The translations under genes were made by a program, and so were the position numbers. A stretch of DNA of 60,000 bases from Nymphaea colorata. Taxonomy: Eukaryota; Streptophyta; Magnoliopsida; Nymphaeales; Nymphaeaceae. The first letter of the stretch is position 1. Each line of letters begins with the position of its first letter. Below the pieces are notes generated by a model that made no database searches, had not been told where the DNA came from, and was given only the letters and a program-made list of their open reading frames with translations. Location of the stretch: contig NC_045145.1 in assembly GCF_008831285.2 (NCBI RefSeq), positions 22,630,802 through 22,690,801 on the forward strand, given 5' to 3'. This document shows positions 37,177 through 50,362 of this stretch, one piece after another.

Positions 37177-40100
37177 GGCTTTTTATTTTTCTTTTTTCCA
37201 TCTTTTCACCTCTTCTCGTAATGTCAAAGTACAGTCTGCAGTACTGTTACATTTCATTGAGTATTTATGGTTCTGATGAATTTTGTACATACTAAATCAT
37301 CTTTGAAGAACATCAAAAACTTTGTTGTACTAATTTTGCTGTTCATGCGATCGTCCCATCTAAAAGCACTAGCCTTGGGCAAGGCCATCATTATGATGAT
37401 GCTGCTCCAAATCAGTTGGTCTCAACTGCAATTAAGTTTGTCGGACAAGTCCTTGAAACGTTCCATAATGGTATCTTCTGCCACTGAGCTTCTAATGCCC
37501 TACCAATCAGTCCTTCCTATTGCAAGGAAGTAATGAGCAGCAATATTGAAGTGACACTCGAGTAGTTTGAGCTTTGTCCTGGTTCTCACATTTTACTGGT
37601 ACATAATTAGGTTTTGCTTTCTTATTAACTACATCATCGTTATTTTCTGAATTTGTTGAGCGCAGGAGCTTGTTGGCCCTCACATTTTCCTTTTATAAGC
37701 TAGTTGAGCTTGAATCATACATCATATTTCATTACTGTTATTGCTTTAGCGACTTGGTGGTCAATCTGTGGGTGTAAGGAGCAATTTGATATGGGCGAAG
37801 CCAGAAGCAGACATTTAAGTAATGCTTGAAGGCAAGAAGTGTGCAACTGGAAATGCACAGTGGGAGCAAGAAGGCAGTTGGCAAGCTTTTGCGTATAGCT
37901 GGTGCATCAATACGTATATTATGTTAGAAAAAAACAAGTATTGAGTTCCCGACAACGAGGGTTCTAGTCTCTTCGTAAAGTTGGATATAGTATGACAGTG
38001 ATCCATAGATCAGCTTTGACCGATACATTACGGCCTTGATTCGACTGTGGATATAAAATTATATGTGTAAAATTCTTTTGAAACCAAGCTTTGAAGTCAA
38101 GGTGACGTAAAGGGACTAGAAGTCAGGTCAGCATTAGATCTTGTACAGCAAAAAAACAGGTGATGCCGGATCCGAACCTTTTGCAAGTTGCAGCCCAAGT
38201 TGGGAGCTGTCTTAGCAGACTAATTTCTGGCTGGACGCGACGTGGACTCAACCCGAGCAAGGAGACAGCATAGCACAATATACTCAATTGATCCAACATT
38301 CAGAGTTTGAACGAGCCATAAACTGGTTCGTTGGCATATGTTCTTACCACACTGGAGAACAGACAGTACATGCTCAAAATCTGGGTAGGATATAACAACT
38401 GCATTCGGGTCTATTTGGATCTGGGTCAGTCAATAACTATGTCATGAGGTCCCATATATGAAGGAGATTGATAAGCTAGTTTACATATTGCAAGTGCAAA
38501 TCAACATGTTTGACCTGAATGCACCACTATACCAAATTGTCGAATAACATCCTCATCTTAAACTCTACAATGAGTTGCATCTGGGATTAAGAGCCAGATC
38601 CACTTTTTGAAAGCTAGATCTCAAGATTCATGTCTTCTCTAATTCTAGCAAAATTGGAAAGTGTTGGGGATGCTAATATGGATCTTATTAGGGGATGCGA
38701 TGGAGCTCCCTCTTCGATGTGCAGTATGGATGAAAATGGATTTGTTGATGCATATCTGACATTTTCCATATATGCCATAAGAACTATAGCTGAAATCATG
38801 CTTGGTTTCTAAAGAGCTTGTTCTCATAAGCTAAGTTTGGCAGCCCAAGAACACGAATTACTTGCTCTGCTTGACTTGACTACATATTCTCTTTTCTTAG
38901 TATGCAATATCTTTCATGTATTTTATGCCATAGTGGCCATATAATTTAAACACGCAAGTCAAGCTTGCCATCACAAACTTAGCTTAAGTTTCATCTGTAA
39001 AGCCTTGCGATAATGTATTTTTTCCTGGAAATAATTTGGCTCAAATAGTCTCACTAACAAACAACAAATACAGCTTTTATACACATCTAATGCTTTTAAC
39101 AGCTAGGTTCCAAACTGCTTGAATTTGTATTAGGTCATGAAATTATTGAGTTTGTAAGCGATGAAATTGTAAGCCTACTGCTTACAATCCATGCTTTACT
39201 TTCTTCATGCCTGCCAATAAGGACCACGCGATAAAAACTTATATAAGCTTGTGCGAGTTTGCGCTCAATAATTAAGGTTCAGAATCTGTTATTTCTAACA
39301 TTTGCAAGAACACTGAACCGCTGAAGCTTAGCTTGAATGAGCACGTTGTGACCCTGAGCACGAACTCGGCTTGGCTGACCACGATACAAGAACAAGCTGA
39401 GCTTGCAAATTTTCTATGCAGTTCAGACTAGTTACCAACCATGTTTCTGATCTCTCTCTCTCTCTCTTTCCCTCCCTATGTGTGTGTGTGTGTGGAACTG
39501 TTGAAATGGGTGGCTGAGATATGCAGACCAGCAGCTTGTAGGAAATTGGTGGAAGGTGGGCCAAACCTGCCCTGCTTTCTGTCGCCACACAAAATTCCAA
39601 AGACAGTAACACATGGAGATATGCATTATTTGTCGCCCTAAACAAAGCCAGAGGTGGTCCTCTCTCTCTGTCTCTCTCTCTCTCTCTCTGAGAATCTCAA
39701 GACTGTTTATTGAGTACAGGAAAATGACAATATTGACTTTGCGCCAATTCGAACAGGATTTTGTTTCCACAGACAGCCATCCATTTCTCTCAGTCAGCAT
39801 CGCAAGCAGAAACAGTAAAAGAATTGTTGCCTACGTACTTCTTAAAGCTCCAAAGTCATACCTCTATTGGTAGTCAAATTCCAGTTAGAACCATATTCAG
39901 GGATCTAACTCTCAACGATTTTCTCGCAGTACAATGGAGATTTGTTCTTGCTTTTTTAAGAGAGTTGGAATAATTACCATAAAGAATATGCCCAAATAAG
40001 AACGCCATAAATCACTAAAAAAATGTTTTTATCACATTAAGGTTGCAACAAGAATTTGATACTATCGGAATGAGTCAGTTTTCAAATATATCGTGCTTTT

Positions 40101-40748
40101 CTTCGTTCTATTTTGGCCTAAAGAATACTGGTATTTATGACTACTGTTTCAATAGCGGAACAGTTAAAACAACTGAGGCTGCCCAAGAAAAAATTTTCCC
40201 ATTTTTTGACACTCAAACTGGTTACTCACTTTATGGAAAATCTTGCCAACCGAAGAATTGGACAAAGTAAAACTGGAAATGAGGTAACAGCTGGAAGAAA
40301 ACAAAAAATTGCCATACTTGGCATGACGGAAAACTATTTCTCAATTATATTAAATGAGTAAGTTATATATCATCATTATTATTGCATTAACAAGCAAAAT
40401 AAACATGAATCTGTATAATATTTTCGCATTCAAGGAGTAGAGACACACGTCACTTAGTCCTCAAATGACTCCCGGTGTTGAAATAGGCCTCAAGCTGCAT
40501 CTGCTCTGTTCTTCCGGAATAAACAAGATATCCCACTAGACCAATTGTCTGGAGAAAGATATTTAGCTGTAGTCACTGGAACAACTCTTCATATCACTGT
40601 GATTTGTCTTGCCTAACGTGAACTTAAATGCCTGCTGGAGTTGAAAATTCATTCATATTTTTCACACTTTTGTTCTCCTGATGAAGCATTGATCTTCTTA
40701 GGTTCTCAGCATCTTGAAGGAACGGGCTCTGCTTATCTTTTAGATCTA
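37177..40748. other. Intergenic region between convergent LSM12 and CSLC
   Basis: It holds both 3' UTRs. CT and GT microsatellites lie at about 39451-39493 and 39660-39690. Many short frames exist on both strands but none resembles a known protein. Confidence 0.6.
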
Positions 40749-43645
40749 TCAACTTATTTGCTCACCAATTAAGTCCAAACCGACGACCAGGAATGTAACT
40801 CCTTGGAACAAAAGGAAATAAAAATGGATGCCTTGAGCAGACAGGAGACTCCTCGCGGCTGCCGTGAGGAGAAGGAAAGCTAGTGCTAGCTCCTTATGGT
40901 ATATGTGATTGGATTTCTTTTTCGTGGGAGCTCCTTCCTGTGCTTTCAATTTGTTTAACAGGTCTAGACCAGATTCTGAAGCCTGTCTGTGGAGTTTTTG
41001 CTGTTTCAAGATTGCCGATTCCCTCTCTGCAACTGCTAATAAATCTGTTTCTGATGATCTTCCAGTCTTCTTTGTAACAACCCATTCATAAGCACTTCCT
41101 AGTTGGAACAGTCCAGAGACCATGGCGTTGAATTTTGTCACAGACATGGTGTTCTCGAACAGCAGATAAGGTACTATAAAAGGAAATGATCTCAGAGCTG
41201 GTAGAATGTTCAAGAGTGACATGAAAACCGGAATGTAACAGATAACCCATATTGGCAACTCAGCCTCCGGTATGAACATTGTCAAAGGAAGAATAATGCA
41301 GAAGAGGGTGAAAGAATAAAATGGGAGAATCAGCTTTCTCAGTAGAAAGAAAAGGAATATGAGGTTGGTTTTCTTCCAGAATGATATCTGCAGGGAGAAC
41401 ATTTAACAGGTTATGACTCTGACAACATAGTACAAAAATGAATAGTCTAGCAGCCATCAGTGCGATCAGATGGGAGAAAGAACCTTAGAAGCGATGATAT
41501 CAGGAAGACATAGCCGAAAAAGCTGCATGGGACCTGAATGCCAACGATGCTGCTGCTTGCGGTATGCTTCAAAAGATTCCGGAAGTTCACAGAGGACCTA
41601 ACCAAATCATGAGCAAGATTCACCGTTAAAAACACATAGAAGAGAACACATAACAGCAGACAAAAGAATCAGCAGCAACAGCATGCATGCACAATTGCTT
41701 CAAGCACCTTAACGTCATTAAGAAAGATGAACTTCCATCCTTTCAGATGAGCACGAATAGCTATATCCATATCCTCCACAGTCGTACGCTCAAGCCAACC
41801 ACCTGATTCCTCAAGAGCCTTGATACGCCACACACCAGCAGTCCCATTGAATCCAAAGAAGTTGAGGAAAACGCCATTCACTTGCTGCTCCACCTCAAAA
41901 TGAAAAGAGAGGTTGATGTATTGAAGCCTGGTAAGCAGGTTTTCATCTTTGTTCACAAATGACCACCTAGCTTGAACAAGAGCCAGCTCAGGGTTGCCCT
42001 GTATAGAATCATAGACATTAGTCCTACACTGAAACATGTCTTCAGTTGCAGTTTGCTAATTCTAGAAGTCAAGCATACCTTGAAATGTGGTACAGTCTGT
42101 TTGAGAAAATCAGGATAGGGCTGGAAATCTGCGTCAAAAATTGCGACAAATTCGTAGTCCTTGACATAATCACAGGCCATTGCAGACTTGAGGTTGCCGG
42201 CTTTATAACCAGTCCGGATGAATCGATGGCGATACAGTATGTTCACTCCTTTCTTGCTCCACTTTGACACTTCGTTTTTTATTAGCAGCTGCACGCTTTC
42301 GTCATCTGAATCGTCTAAAATCTGTATTAGCAGTCTGTCTTTTGGCCAATCCAAATGACAAACAGCTGATATTGATTGCTCGTATACCTAAATACCAGAA
42401 ACAACCACCAATGAAGAAATCAAGCAACCAATAGCTAAGAAGACTAAAGGAAAGACACATTTAATACTTTATTTTTAGTTCAACTTTTTCTTCCAAAGTT
42501 CCAACATATTTCCTTCAATCTTCACAGATAAACAAGACCTAGTGAACAGTGGATTGATTGTTCTGGGTGGTTGGTATCAGATTTTTTAGTCTTTTGGTTA
42601 ACACAATGTACTTTTGATTGTGCTGATTTCACTAGGAGAACTCTTGATCAACACGGAGCAGAAAATTTTCCAAAGCTCCCAAGTATCGGGTTAGACCATT
42701 CAGACACAGCAATTCACAAGCACTTTATAATCTAGTAAGCACAGAAGGATTATTCTTGGTATGAATATGATGAAGAACAACTAACCAAAACAACAGAACA
42801 TAGTAAATTGACCCAGTTAATAGCACCCATCATGCTCTACCAACTAAGCAACCGAATTGGAAGTTTGAAAACCCAAATACGGTAAGTATGCAACAGGCTA
42901 AAAAAGTCGGGAAAAAGAGAAAACCAACCTCTCTCTCATTACACATTGGGATCTGAACAAGAACCATCGGAAAATTTGATACTTGAGCTTCAACATCTCC
43001 AGATCCAATTACGCCCTCTTCTTCAATCCTTGGTTTAATTTTCTTCAACTTGATCCAGAAGCAACCAAGACAGAGGACAAACCTATCCACAGACTGAATC
43101 ATGAACAGAACTACGCAGAAATCTGAGAGTAACTTGATGGGTCTTGCGATGTAGTCTGCCCTGAAGGCCAACCACTGAAGATAAGCCCAATGCAAGAAAC
43201 TTTCAATCTCAGAGGGCCTAATCACCCTCAGATTGTGCCCGTACCACCCTTTGAAGTGAGCAACCAACTCAAAGCCAAGAATCACCATTGCCGCTACCAA
43301 GAAGCCTCTAATGAACCTCAACAGCCTACCTCTGTAGCCGGGCCTCTCATCCCCACTAGAAAGCAGGCGCCTTTTTGCAGCTGAGAGCCTGCTGAAAGCA
43401 GCAGAAAAGACCCAACAGAGGACAGAAAATGCCATGTGGACCTTTAGCAAGAAAACCCATCTGAATTGCCTCATGTTCTTCGCTCTCTGCTTCTCCTTCT
43501 CAGAGGAGTTTGCCGTTGGTGGTGGTGGCGGAGTGATGTCTACCAAGGAGAAGTTGTTGGGGTTCTCCATTGTGACAACCAATGGGGTTCCTCCTCCCTT
43601 GCTGCTCTGCTTTCCGAACGCCGGAAAAAAGAAACTTGGGGGCAT
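40749..43645 (-). CDS. CSLC: CSLC xyloglucan beta-1,4-glucan synthase
   Basis: Cellulose synthase-like C, a Golgi multi-pass GT2 enzyme making the xyloglucan glucan backbone from UDP-glucose. Five exons on the minus strand, all phase 0: 42929-43645, 42079-42387, 41708-41998, 41484-41597 and 40749-41387; 689 aa, the normal family length. The N-terminus has three membrane-segment candidates (about 63-84, 111-130, 172-199). Catalytic motifs are DDSDD (about 264-268), FDADF (about 323-327), VED (416-418) and QQHRW (454-458). The C-terminal half has several more hydrophobic segments and the conserved [23 protein letters not shown]...DLIGEQ ending. The start [10 protein letters not shown]...VVTMENPN fits CSLC N-termini. 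The family is certain; which CSLC clade it belongs to cannot be fixed by eye. Confidence 0.96.
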
Positions 43646-45459
43646 GTTGCCCTTCAGTTCTCTCCCACCTCACCCGTCTTCTTCCTTCTTTCTGCTTATG
43701 TGAGTGAAACTCAGAGAAGACACAGCAAAGAAGAAGCAGCAAAAGAAGAAGACACAACTGTTAATTTAATCCTTCGATTATTTCTACTTAATATAGAAAC
43801 AGTCACGGTAATTTCCTTCGATTTTCACGACTGTGAAGTGCTAAAACCAGGATGGCGGCAGCAATTACACTGAGGCAATCAATAATTGGTTCCAACTAAT
43901 AAATCTGACATAGTTTTATCCTTCAACACTTCTCAGCTATTAACCAAAACATGCCTGTTCTTCTACAAATTTGAAATTCATACATGGAAAAGGGTTGGCC
44001 AGCATTTTTCAGTCATGTCTAGTTGTTTTTCTTGGTAGGCATTTTGTGGTACGTATAAACGGCGGCACTCTCTCTCTCTTTCTGATCATGGGGAGGAAGG
44101 TGGGGATTGCTTTCTGTGTAGGAGGAGGAGGTATGAACTTGCTCGATAAACTAAATAAAGATTGCATTTAATGAAGGAGTCCCACCACTCTTTTCAAAAC
44201 ATTTCACCTATTCCCTTTCATGGAAAACGATTAAAAAAATGAATGAAGTGGATAGGTATGCTCATCATCCTTTTTTCACCAAGAAGGATAGGATATCTCA
44301 GTAATTCCTTTCCCCAAAAGAAAAAAAAAAAATCAAACCCATTTCCTTTTCACGAATTTAACCATGTTCATATTATCTTTTGATTGAGGAACCAGAGAAA
44401 CCATGACAGAAATTACTTTTTATGTTTAAATCTGCCTTTGAAAGAAAAAAAAAAAAAACAGAAACTGAACAGCCCATGTCATGCCAAAATCCTTATGGTG
44501 AAAATTCATTCCTTTTATAAATACAATTGCAACCAACACATGGTTTATCATAAAATAACAGACAGTAAAAATGTAGATATGCTTAAATAAGGTCAGACTC
44601 ATGTGAGCATGTGGGTCTTACAGGTTCTTGAATTTGACTGCAGCAATGTACTAAGTACTAGATTCCGAATAATATCAGAATCTTTGAACTCTTCTGCCTA
44701 TCGCCGACAGGCTCCGCCGGGTAATCAATAAGTGCTTTTTGTGAATTGTATTGTTTACTAGTTGTAGGAATATCAACAGCTTGGATTTGGATCAGATGAA
44801 ACCTTTGTTAAACCAGCCAACAGGATAGCTGCATATTCAGATTGAAGTCCATTTGATTGATGAAAAAGTCATAGCATATGCAAATCCGATTCATAAGACG
44901 GCACCCAGATCAGTCTGAGATTTGATTTTGATAATGGATCAAACGCAACTCAATCTGATACCCCATTTGATAATAAAACTGAGATCCAATTTGAAGATTG
45001 AATTACACATGAATAGGAAAACTTGAACAAGCATTTGACATTAAAGGTGATTTCCATTATCTAACGAAACACATCAGTCTTTTTAATCTATTATGAAAAA
45101 CCGGGTGCCATTTGACAAATAGCCAGAAACTTAAGCATGTTCCTAACTATCGCCAAAACCACGGGGCGTGATTTTGAAGATATCTTTTAACCAAAGTACT
45201 TGGGATTTGCTATAAACCTGAGTTATATAAGTTGGATAAATTTATTTTCCTTTTAAGTACAACTATTTTTCGGAAAATTTGAATTTAGCTTCTGGAAGCG
45301 CTGATGTGCAATTGACAGCTACGATTGGAGAACACAAAGCCAAAGAACAGCTCAGAGACAGTTGGCTGTGCACCAAACAGAATTAAGATTTTTGCAGAAC
45401 TTTTTCCAAATTCCCCCGCTGAGCCTTTGATCTGACCACACGAAACGAGAAACCCCAGC

Positions 45460-45613
<154 letters not shown>

Positions 45614-45961
45614 AGAGAGTTGCCAATCTCCTTCCCTAGGGCCGCTTATTGTTTTCATGAGGTGGCCTGCATTGGAATGTGTGCTTGAAGAAGTTAGAAT
45701 ATTCTTTTGTATATATATATATATATATATATTTTATCAAATTATAGTTTCAAAATTTTATATAAATTTTTTATTTTTTAAAAATTGAGGGGGTCCATAT
45801 ATATTGAAATCAACTGGCTGCCAAATGTTACCAAGGATTAAATTTCTAGAGTCTGTTCCTATAGCGACAGTTTATGATTTTTAAGTGACAGTTTCATGGT
45901 GCTTTTAGCTACTCATTTTAAACATTTAGCCATTCAATAAGATATGACAGTCGATTGATTT

Positions 45962-45994
<33 letters not shown>

Positions 45995-46518
45995 CATTAA
46001 ACTAAAAAAAAAAATCAATTTCTTGCAACCTTTTTAGTGAGATCACGTTAAATTATTTTTAAATTTGCAACCTCAGTTACAATAGATGAGGCAATGAAAT
46101 AGCCTATAGCGTGCAATAAACTCGGAGATAAGATTTTTCTTCTTCAACCATTCCAACAAATTTTCTTAATTCATAAATAAAGTTCAAGGTTCTGCTGAAA
46201 TACAAATCAAACTTTATTACTTCCTTCTCTTTAGCTCCCAGAAGAAGAAAAAATTTAATCATGCTATGCCGTTGTTATATTTAGAAATGAAGAATTTATT
46301 TGATCTTAATATTAAGTTACCACCGAAAGTCAGGAAATTAGCTTAATCAGAAACCCAGTAATATCCAAAATATTTTGTGATTTATATATTACTAGGGAAA
46401 GTAGGATAATTTGAGATATTACAGTTTTCTCAACCATCTTTCATAAAAAAAATTGCCCCACTTTAAGTAAGAAAACCACGTTCATAACCATATTGAAATT
46501 CTCATAATATCAAGAAAC

Positions 46519-46588
46519 TGGATACTTATTTTCTGATATGTAAACTAAAGCAATGGATACTTATTTTCTGATATGTAAACTAAAGCAA
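46519..46588. repeat. Perfect 35-bp tandem duplication
   Basis: A unit starting TGGATACTTATTTTCTGATA and ending CTAAAGCAA occurs at 46519-46553 and 46554-46588 with no differences, so the event is recent. Confidence 0.95.
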
Positions 46589-47139
46589 TGAGGCAAAGAT
46601 GTATCACTATTTTTTATATTTCTTTTTTCTTTACTTTCATAATCAAACATTTAATTTCAAAAAGTGACTGTATCTATCTAATCAAGTTTTATTTTTGGAT
46701 GACTAAGAAGAGTATTTCATCTCATTGTTGACTATAAGTGTACCAAGTCTGCTTTCGGTTTTTCTGACTAAGATGAGTCCTTGAATATGCTGCAACTTAT
46801 ACACCAGTGTCACTTTCTCCCTTTTGCATACAAAAGATTAGAACCAAAACGAGTCCTTGCTCTATCCATTATGCCAACTCTTCAAGGATTGATTAAGTTA
46901 CTGTACTTGTATAGTCACTTTAAGGACAATGTAAATAAAAGGAATAGTAACTTTTATGCTCTTTTTCACAAGGAGATCGACTGAAGTTAGGTTCTTTTTA
47001 AGTGCCAACCAAGGTTGGGCTGTTGCAGCAATCTTGTGATGCCTTCAATTGTGAAATTAATGCACATAAAATTTCAAGTTTCATAGAGAAAAGGGGACCT
47101 TTTTTCGGTGATAGGAATGTGAACCTCAACAACCAATTA

Positions 47140-47215
47140 GTGGCGGAGCCAGAAAAATTGGCGGAAGGGTACTCATTTAAATACTCATATCTGGTGGGGC
47201 ACTTATAAGGATAAA
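47140..47215. mobile_element. Fragment of a GGCGGAGCCA-type interspersed repeat
   Basis: AGTGGCGGAGCCAGAAAAAT, then GGAAGGGTACTC and GGTGGGGCACTTA. Related fragments occur at about 49768-49916, 52313-52392 (opposite strand), 52563-52592 and 59318-59360. Class unknown. Confidence 0.45.
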
Positions 47216-47861
47216 TGTTTAAAGATGTCAATTTATGGTGTGCTACTCACCATGTGGCTCTGCCATTGAATATAACTAATATAAAGGCGTAGAACTTGAA
47301 CCGACTATTGAAACCAGTTGGATGCAGTTGCTTCCTCATCTTCTCAATTATAATACGCATTCATATAACGTGCGTTGTCAATAATATTATATTCTTATTT
47401 AGATATATAATTATGTCCATGTATATTTTTATTATTATATGTAAAAAAATATTTAAACCATACCATAGCTTCTAAAACAAGAGTTCTTCTCCAATCATGT
47501 ATTTTAAGAACATATATTTGAGGGATCTAATGTTCTTCTTATCAGTCACTCAATGAAGAAAATAAATATAAAGTTGGGATGTAGGTCCAAATTTTTGGTT
47601 ATTTTTTGAAAAGTTGTTATGTCTTCATCAGTTTGGGAAAGAAAAAAATACAAAGCGTGAAGCATTACATTATTTCAAGGAGCCGCAGGGACAGCAGTTA
47701 ACTAAATTCTTAATACAATGGTAGAAAATCATTCTCCCAGCAGAGTTGCATTCGAGATCTCACATTCCAAGAGTAGTTTCTTGGCCTTTAGAAAAAAAAA
47801 AATTCTTCCAAATGTGTGTACCATGTGGTTGGAAACTTATCGTTTAGTGCTTACTGTGGGG

Positions 47862-48387
47862 TAGGGGTGCACAACGAGTTGAGCTACTCGAGCTCGACTC
47901 GTTTAAGCTCGACTCGTAAGTGAGTTCGAGCTGCTTCATTAGTTAAATGAGTCGAGTTCGAGTTCACGAGCCGACTCGTTTAACTAATCGAGTCGAGTTC
48001 GAGTTCACTCAAGTGGACTCGTTAAAGCTCGACTCGGCTAGTCATTAAAATATCGGTTTTAAAAAAACCGGTTCGAGCCTTAGTCGATCCTTAATCGAGC
48101 TCACGTATTGGAGCCTTAATCGAGCTCACGTATTTGAGCCTTAATCGAGCTCACGTATTTGAGCCTTAGTCGAGCTCACGGTCGAGCTCGAGCTCAACAA
48201 GTATGGATGACTGTAAACGAGCTTATCGAGCTTAATCGAGTCGAGCTCGAGTTCGACAAGTGACTATCGAGTCGAGTTCGAGCCAGGATAGTCGAGCTAT
48301 ATTCGAGCTCGAGCCGAGTCGAGCTCGTGTCTTACTTAGTCGAGCCGAGTTCGAGCTCGGGCTCGACACGGCTCGTGTTCAGCCCTA
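47862..48387. mobile_element. hAT-like non-autonomous element (526 bp)
   Basis: The left end is TAGGGGTGCACAACGAG; the complement of the right end is TAGGGCTGAACACGAG, an imperfect terminal inverted repeat. It is flanked by CTGTGGGG (47854-47861) and GTGTGGGG (48388-48395), a 7/8-matching 8-bp target duplication as expected for hAT elements. The interior is built from GAGCTCGAG and GAGTCGAG motifs and a 25-bp tandem repeat. No coding capacity. Confidence 0.75.
48086..48185. repeat. 25-bp minisatellite in the hAT-like element
   Basis: GAGCCTTAATCGAGCTCACG repeats at 48111, 48136 and 48161 (last copy GAGCCTTAGTCG), 25 bp apart, with a degenerate copy before. Confidence 0.9.
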
Positions 48388-49767
48388 GTGTGGGGGGAGT
48401 GGGCCTACCTCCTCCAAAAATTCCGAAATATGATTTCTTTTTGTTTCCTTTCGAAAAAAAGATAGAGTTTCATAAAATATAAGGAGGTCCCTCAAAAAAC
48501 CTTGATAAATTCTTTTTCACAAGTCACTGTCTACATAAATTTGTGGTTCCCCATTGATGTCAAAGTACTTGATTAGTTGGAGATTTCATCGTTTAATCTA
48601 TCTTAGCAGTTAATTAACTTTTAAAAAGGGTGACTCTCTCTTCACCCCTTCCCCGGATTTTTTACCATGGGTTGAAAATTTTTTAGCAGAGCTAATGAAC
48701 TGCCCACACAAATCTACATAATTCTTTTATTTGAATGTTGGATCCTCCACATAATCTTCTTTTTCTTTTTTTTTAGTGTGAGAAGTTCAATTCCACCACC
48801 CCAAAGAGAGGCAACAGCTTTCCCCCCTATGCCCTTCACCCTCAGAGTTCACAGGGCTTACATTGAGACCTATTGCGGTCAAGAGGATGAACGCACTCGG
48901 TCGTTTACTATACATTAGTTGCCTCTAGAATCTAAGTTTTTTTTTAAATTAGTGTCCTTATCTCCAAATTAGTAGTTATGCCACTATGCTTTAGTTAGTA
49001 TTTGTTTGTGTTATAAACACAAGGTTAATGCTTCACTGAATCCTAATTTTAATCTGATCAAATGAATATTTTCCAGGCCAATTAGTACATATATGCTAAA
49101 GGAGAAGACAAAAGAGAGTTCTTGCTTAACTAAAAAAAATTTTGCCGACCATCCAAAATAAGAAATCCCACTGCATACACTTGGGACCGGATTCGAGGGT
49201 GCTCCGTCGCAGGTGAATACTCAAGCATAAACCAAAGACTCAACATAAACAAATAAAATAGATAACAAAGCAAAAATCTATACAGACTCTAGGTGCAGGA
49301 GAACAACAGTAGTTTTGTGTTTAAAGAGATAACGAAGGCGAGTTGGCCAAGCTTTGGAAAAGAATGTTACTATGAGTTCACACCTACATAACCATATATG
49401 GGAATGCAAGCATATATCCCCATCACTATGTCTCAAAACATCATAGCAATCCACATTACTGAACTTAAGCTCATTTGCAAATCAAACAACACCAGCACAA
49501 TCTTTGCTTAATTAAGAGCTGACGGTTCGATCGTTTCGGCTTGATTGCCGCGACTGGTATTCAAGATGGGCCACAGGCGATCAAGAACTCAAGATCGAAG
49601 AAAAGACCGGCCATGTGCTCGATAACAATCACTCCGAAAGCGACTTTCGCATTTGAGAAGTTGACTTGGTCCTAATTTACTTGTAATGCGAGGCTAAGAG
49701 GGTGTTCATACTTTTCTTTTGTGTTCTTTCTCCAAGCCAATTTGGACAGAAAGGTTACATGGCCGTT

Positions 49768-49916
49768 GGTGGTGCCAGAATTTTTTAGCTAAGGGGCACT
49801 CTAAGTTTAAATTTCAAATTTTAAGCGGCATTCATATGTAAAAAACAAAAAATAATGAAGCTTCTGTTTATAAATAAAGTAAATTTAGTTAGCTGATGTA
49901 GGCAATTGCCCACACC
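49768..49916. mobile_element. GGCGGAGCCA-type repeat fragment ending in a palindrome
   Basis: It begins TGGTGGTGCCAGAATTTTTT, continues AGCTAAGGGGCACTC, AT-rich DNA, and ends GGCAATTGCCCACACC. The order matches, in reverse, the copy at 52313-52392. Confidence 0.5.
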
Positions 49917-50342
49917 GACGACAATGTGGCCCACTGCTTCTGCCATTTAGGCTAATCTTGTTGGCTAACGTAGAGAAGGGTTAGTTTTGTCCTTTTGGCG
50001 GCGCTTCAGCTGCTTTCTTCCAAGCTAAATGTGAGAAAACAAATGTGTTAGTAGAACACAAATTTTCATATCATTTTTATATAAATGTGGAGAGTTCGTG
50101 AATAAATTAACAAATGGGTAACAAAAGAAAATTTGAATTCAGTTAGGACACTTTTGCCCTTTGCTTTGTAATGTCGGTCTGACTTACAAACCATGCACGG
50201 GTCTTGGATCAGATTCAAACCAGGATCTGAAATTTGTACGATCCTTGGGTTGGATCATGAATTTTGAAGATCGAGAACCGTTTTACACATTGAGCCTAGT
50301 AAAAGTCTGAGCAGGAATTCAAGTAGACTAAAATGTCTCCTA

Positions 50343-50362
50343 GTGTGGGCAGTTGCCCACAC
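50343..50362. repeat. 20-bp near-palindrome, copy 2
   Basis: Identical in all 20 bases to 9402-9421. The flanks differ beyond the palindrome. Confidence 0.75.

Noticed and set aside
37297-37467. An open frame ending GQVLETFHNGIFCH after the LSM12 stop
   Set aside because: No methionine, weak splice signals and no known LSM12 extension; treated as 3' UTR.
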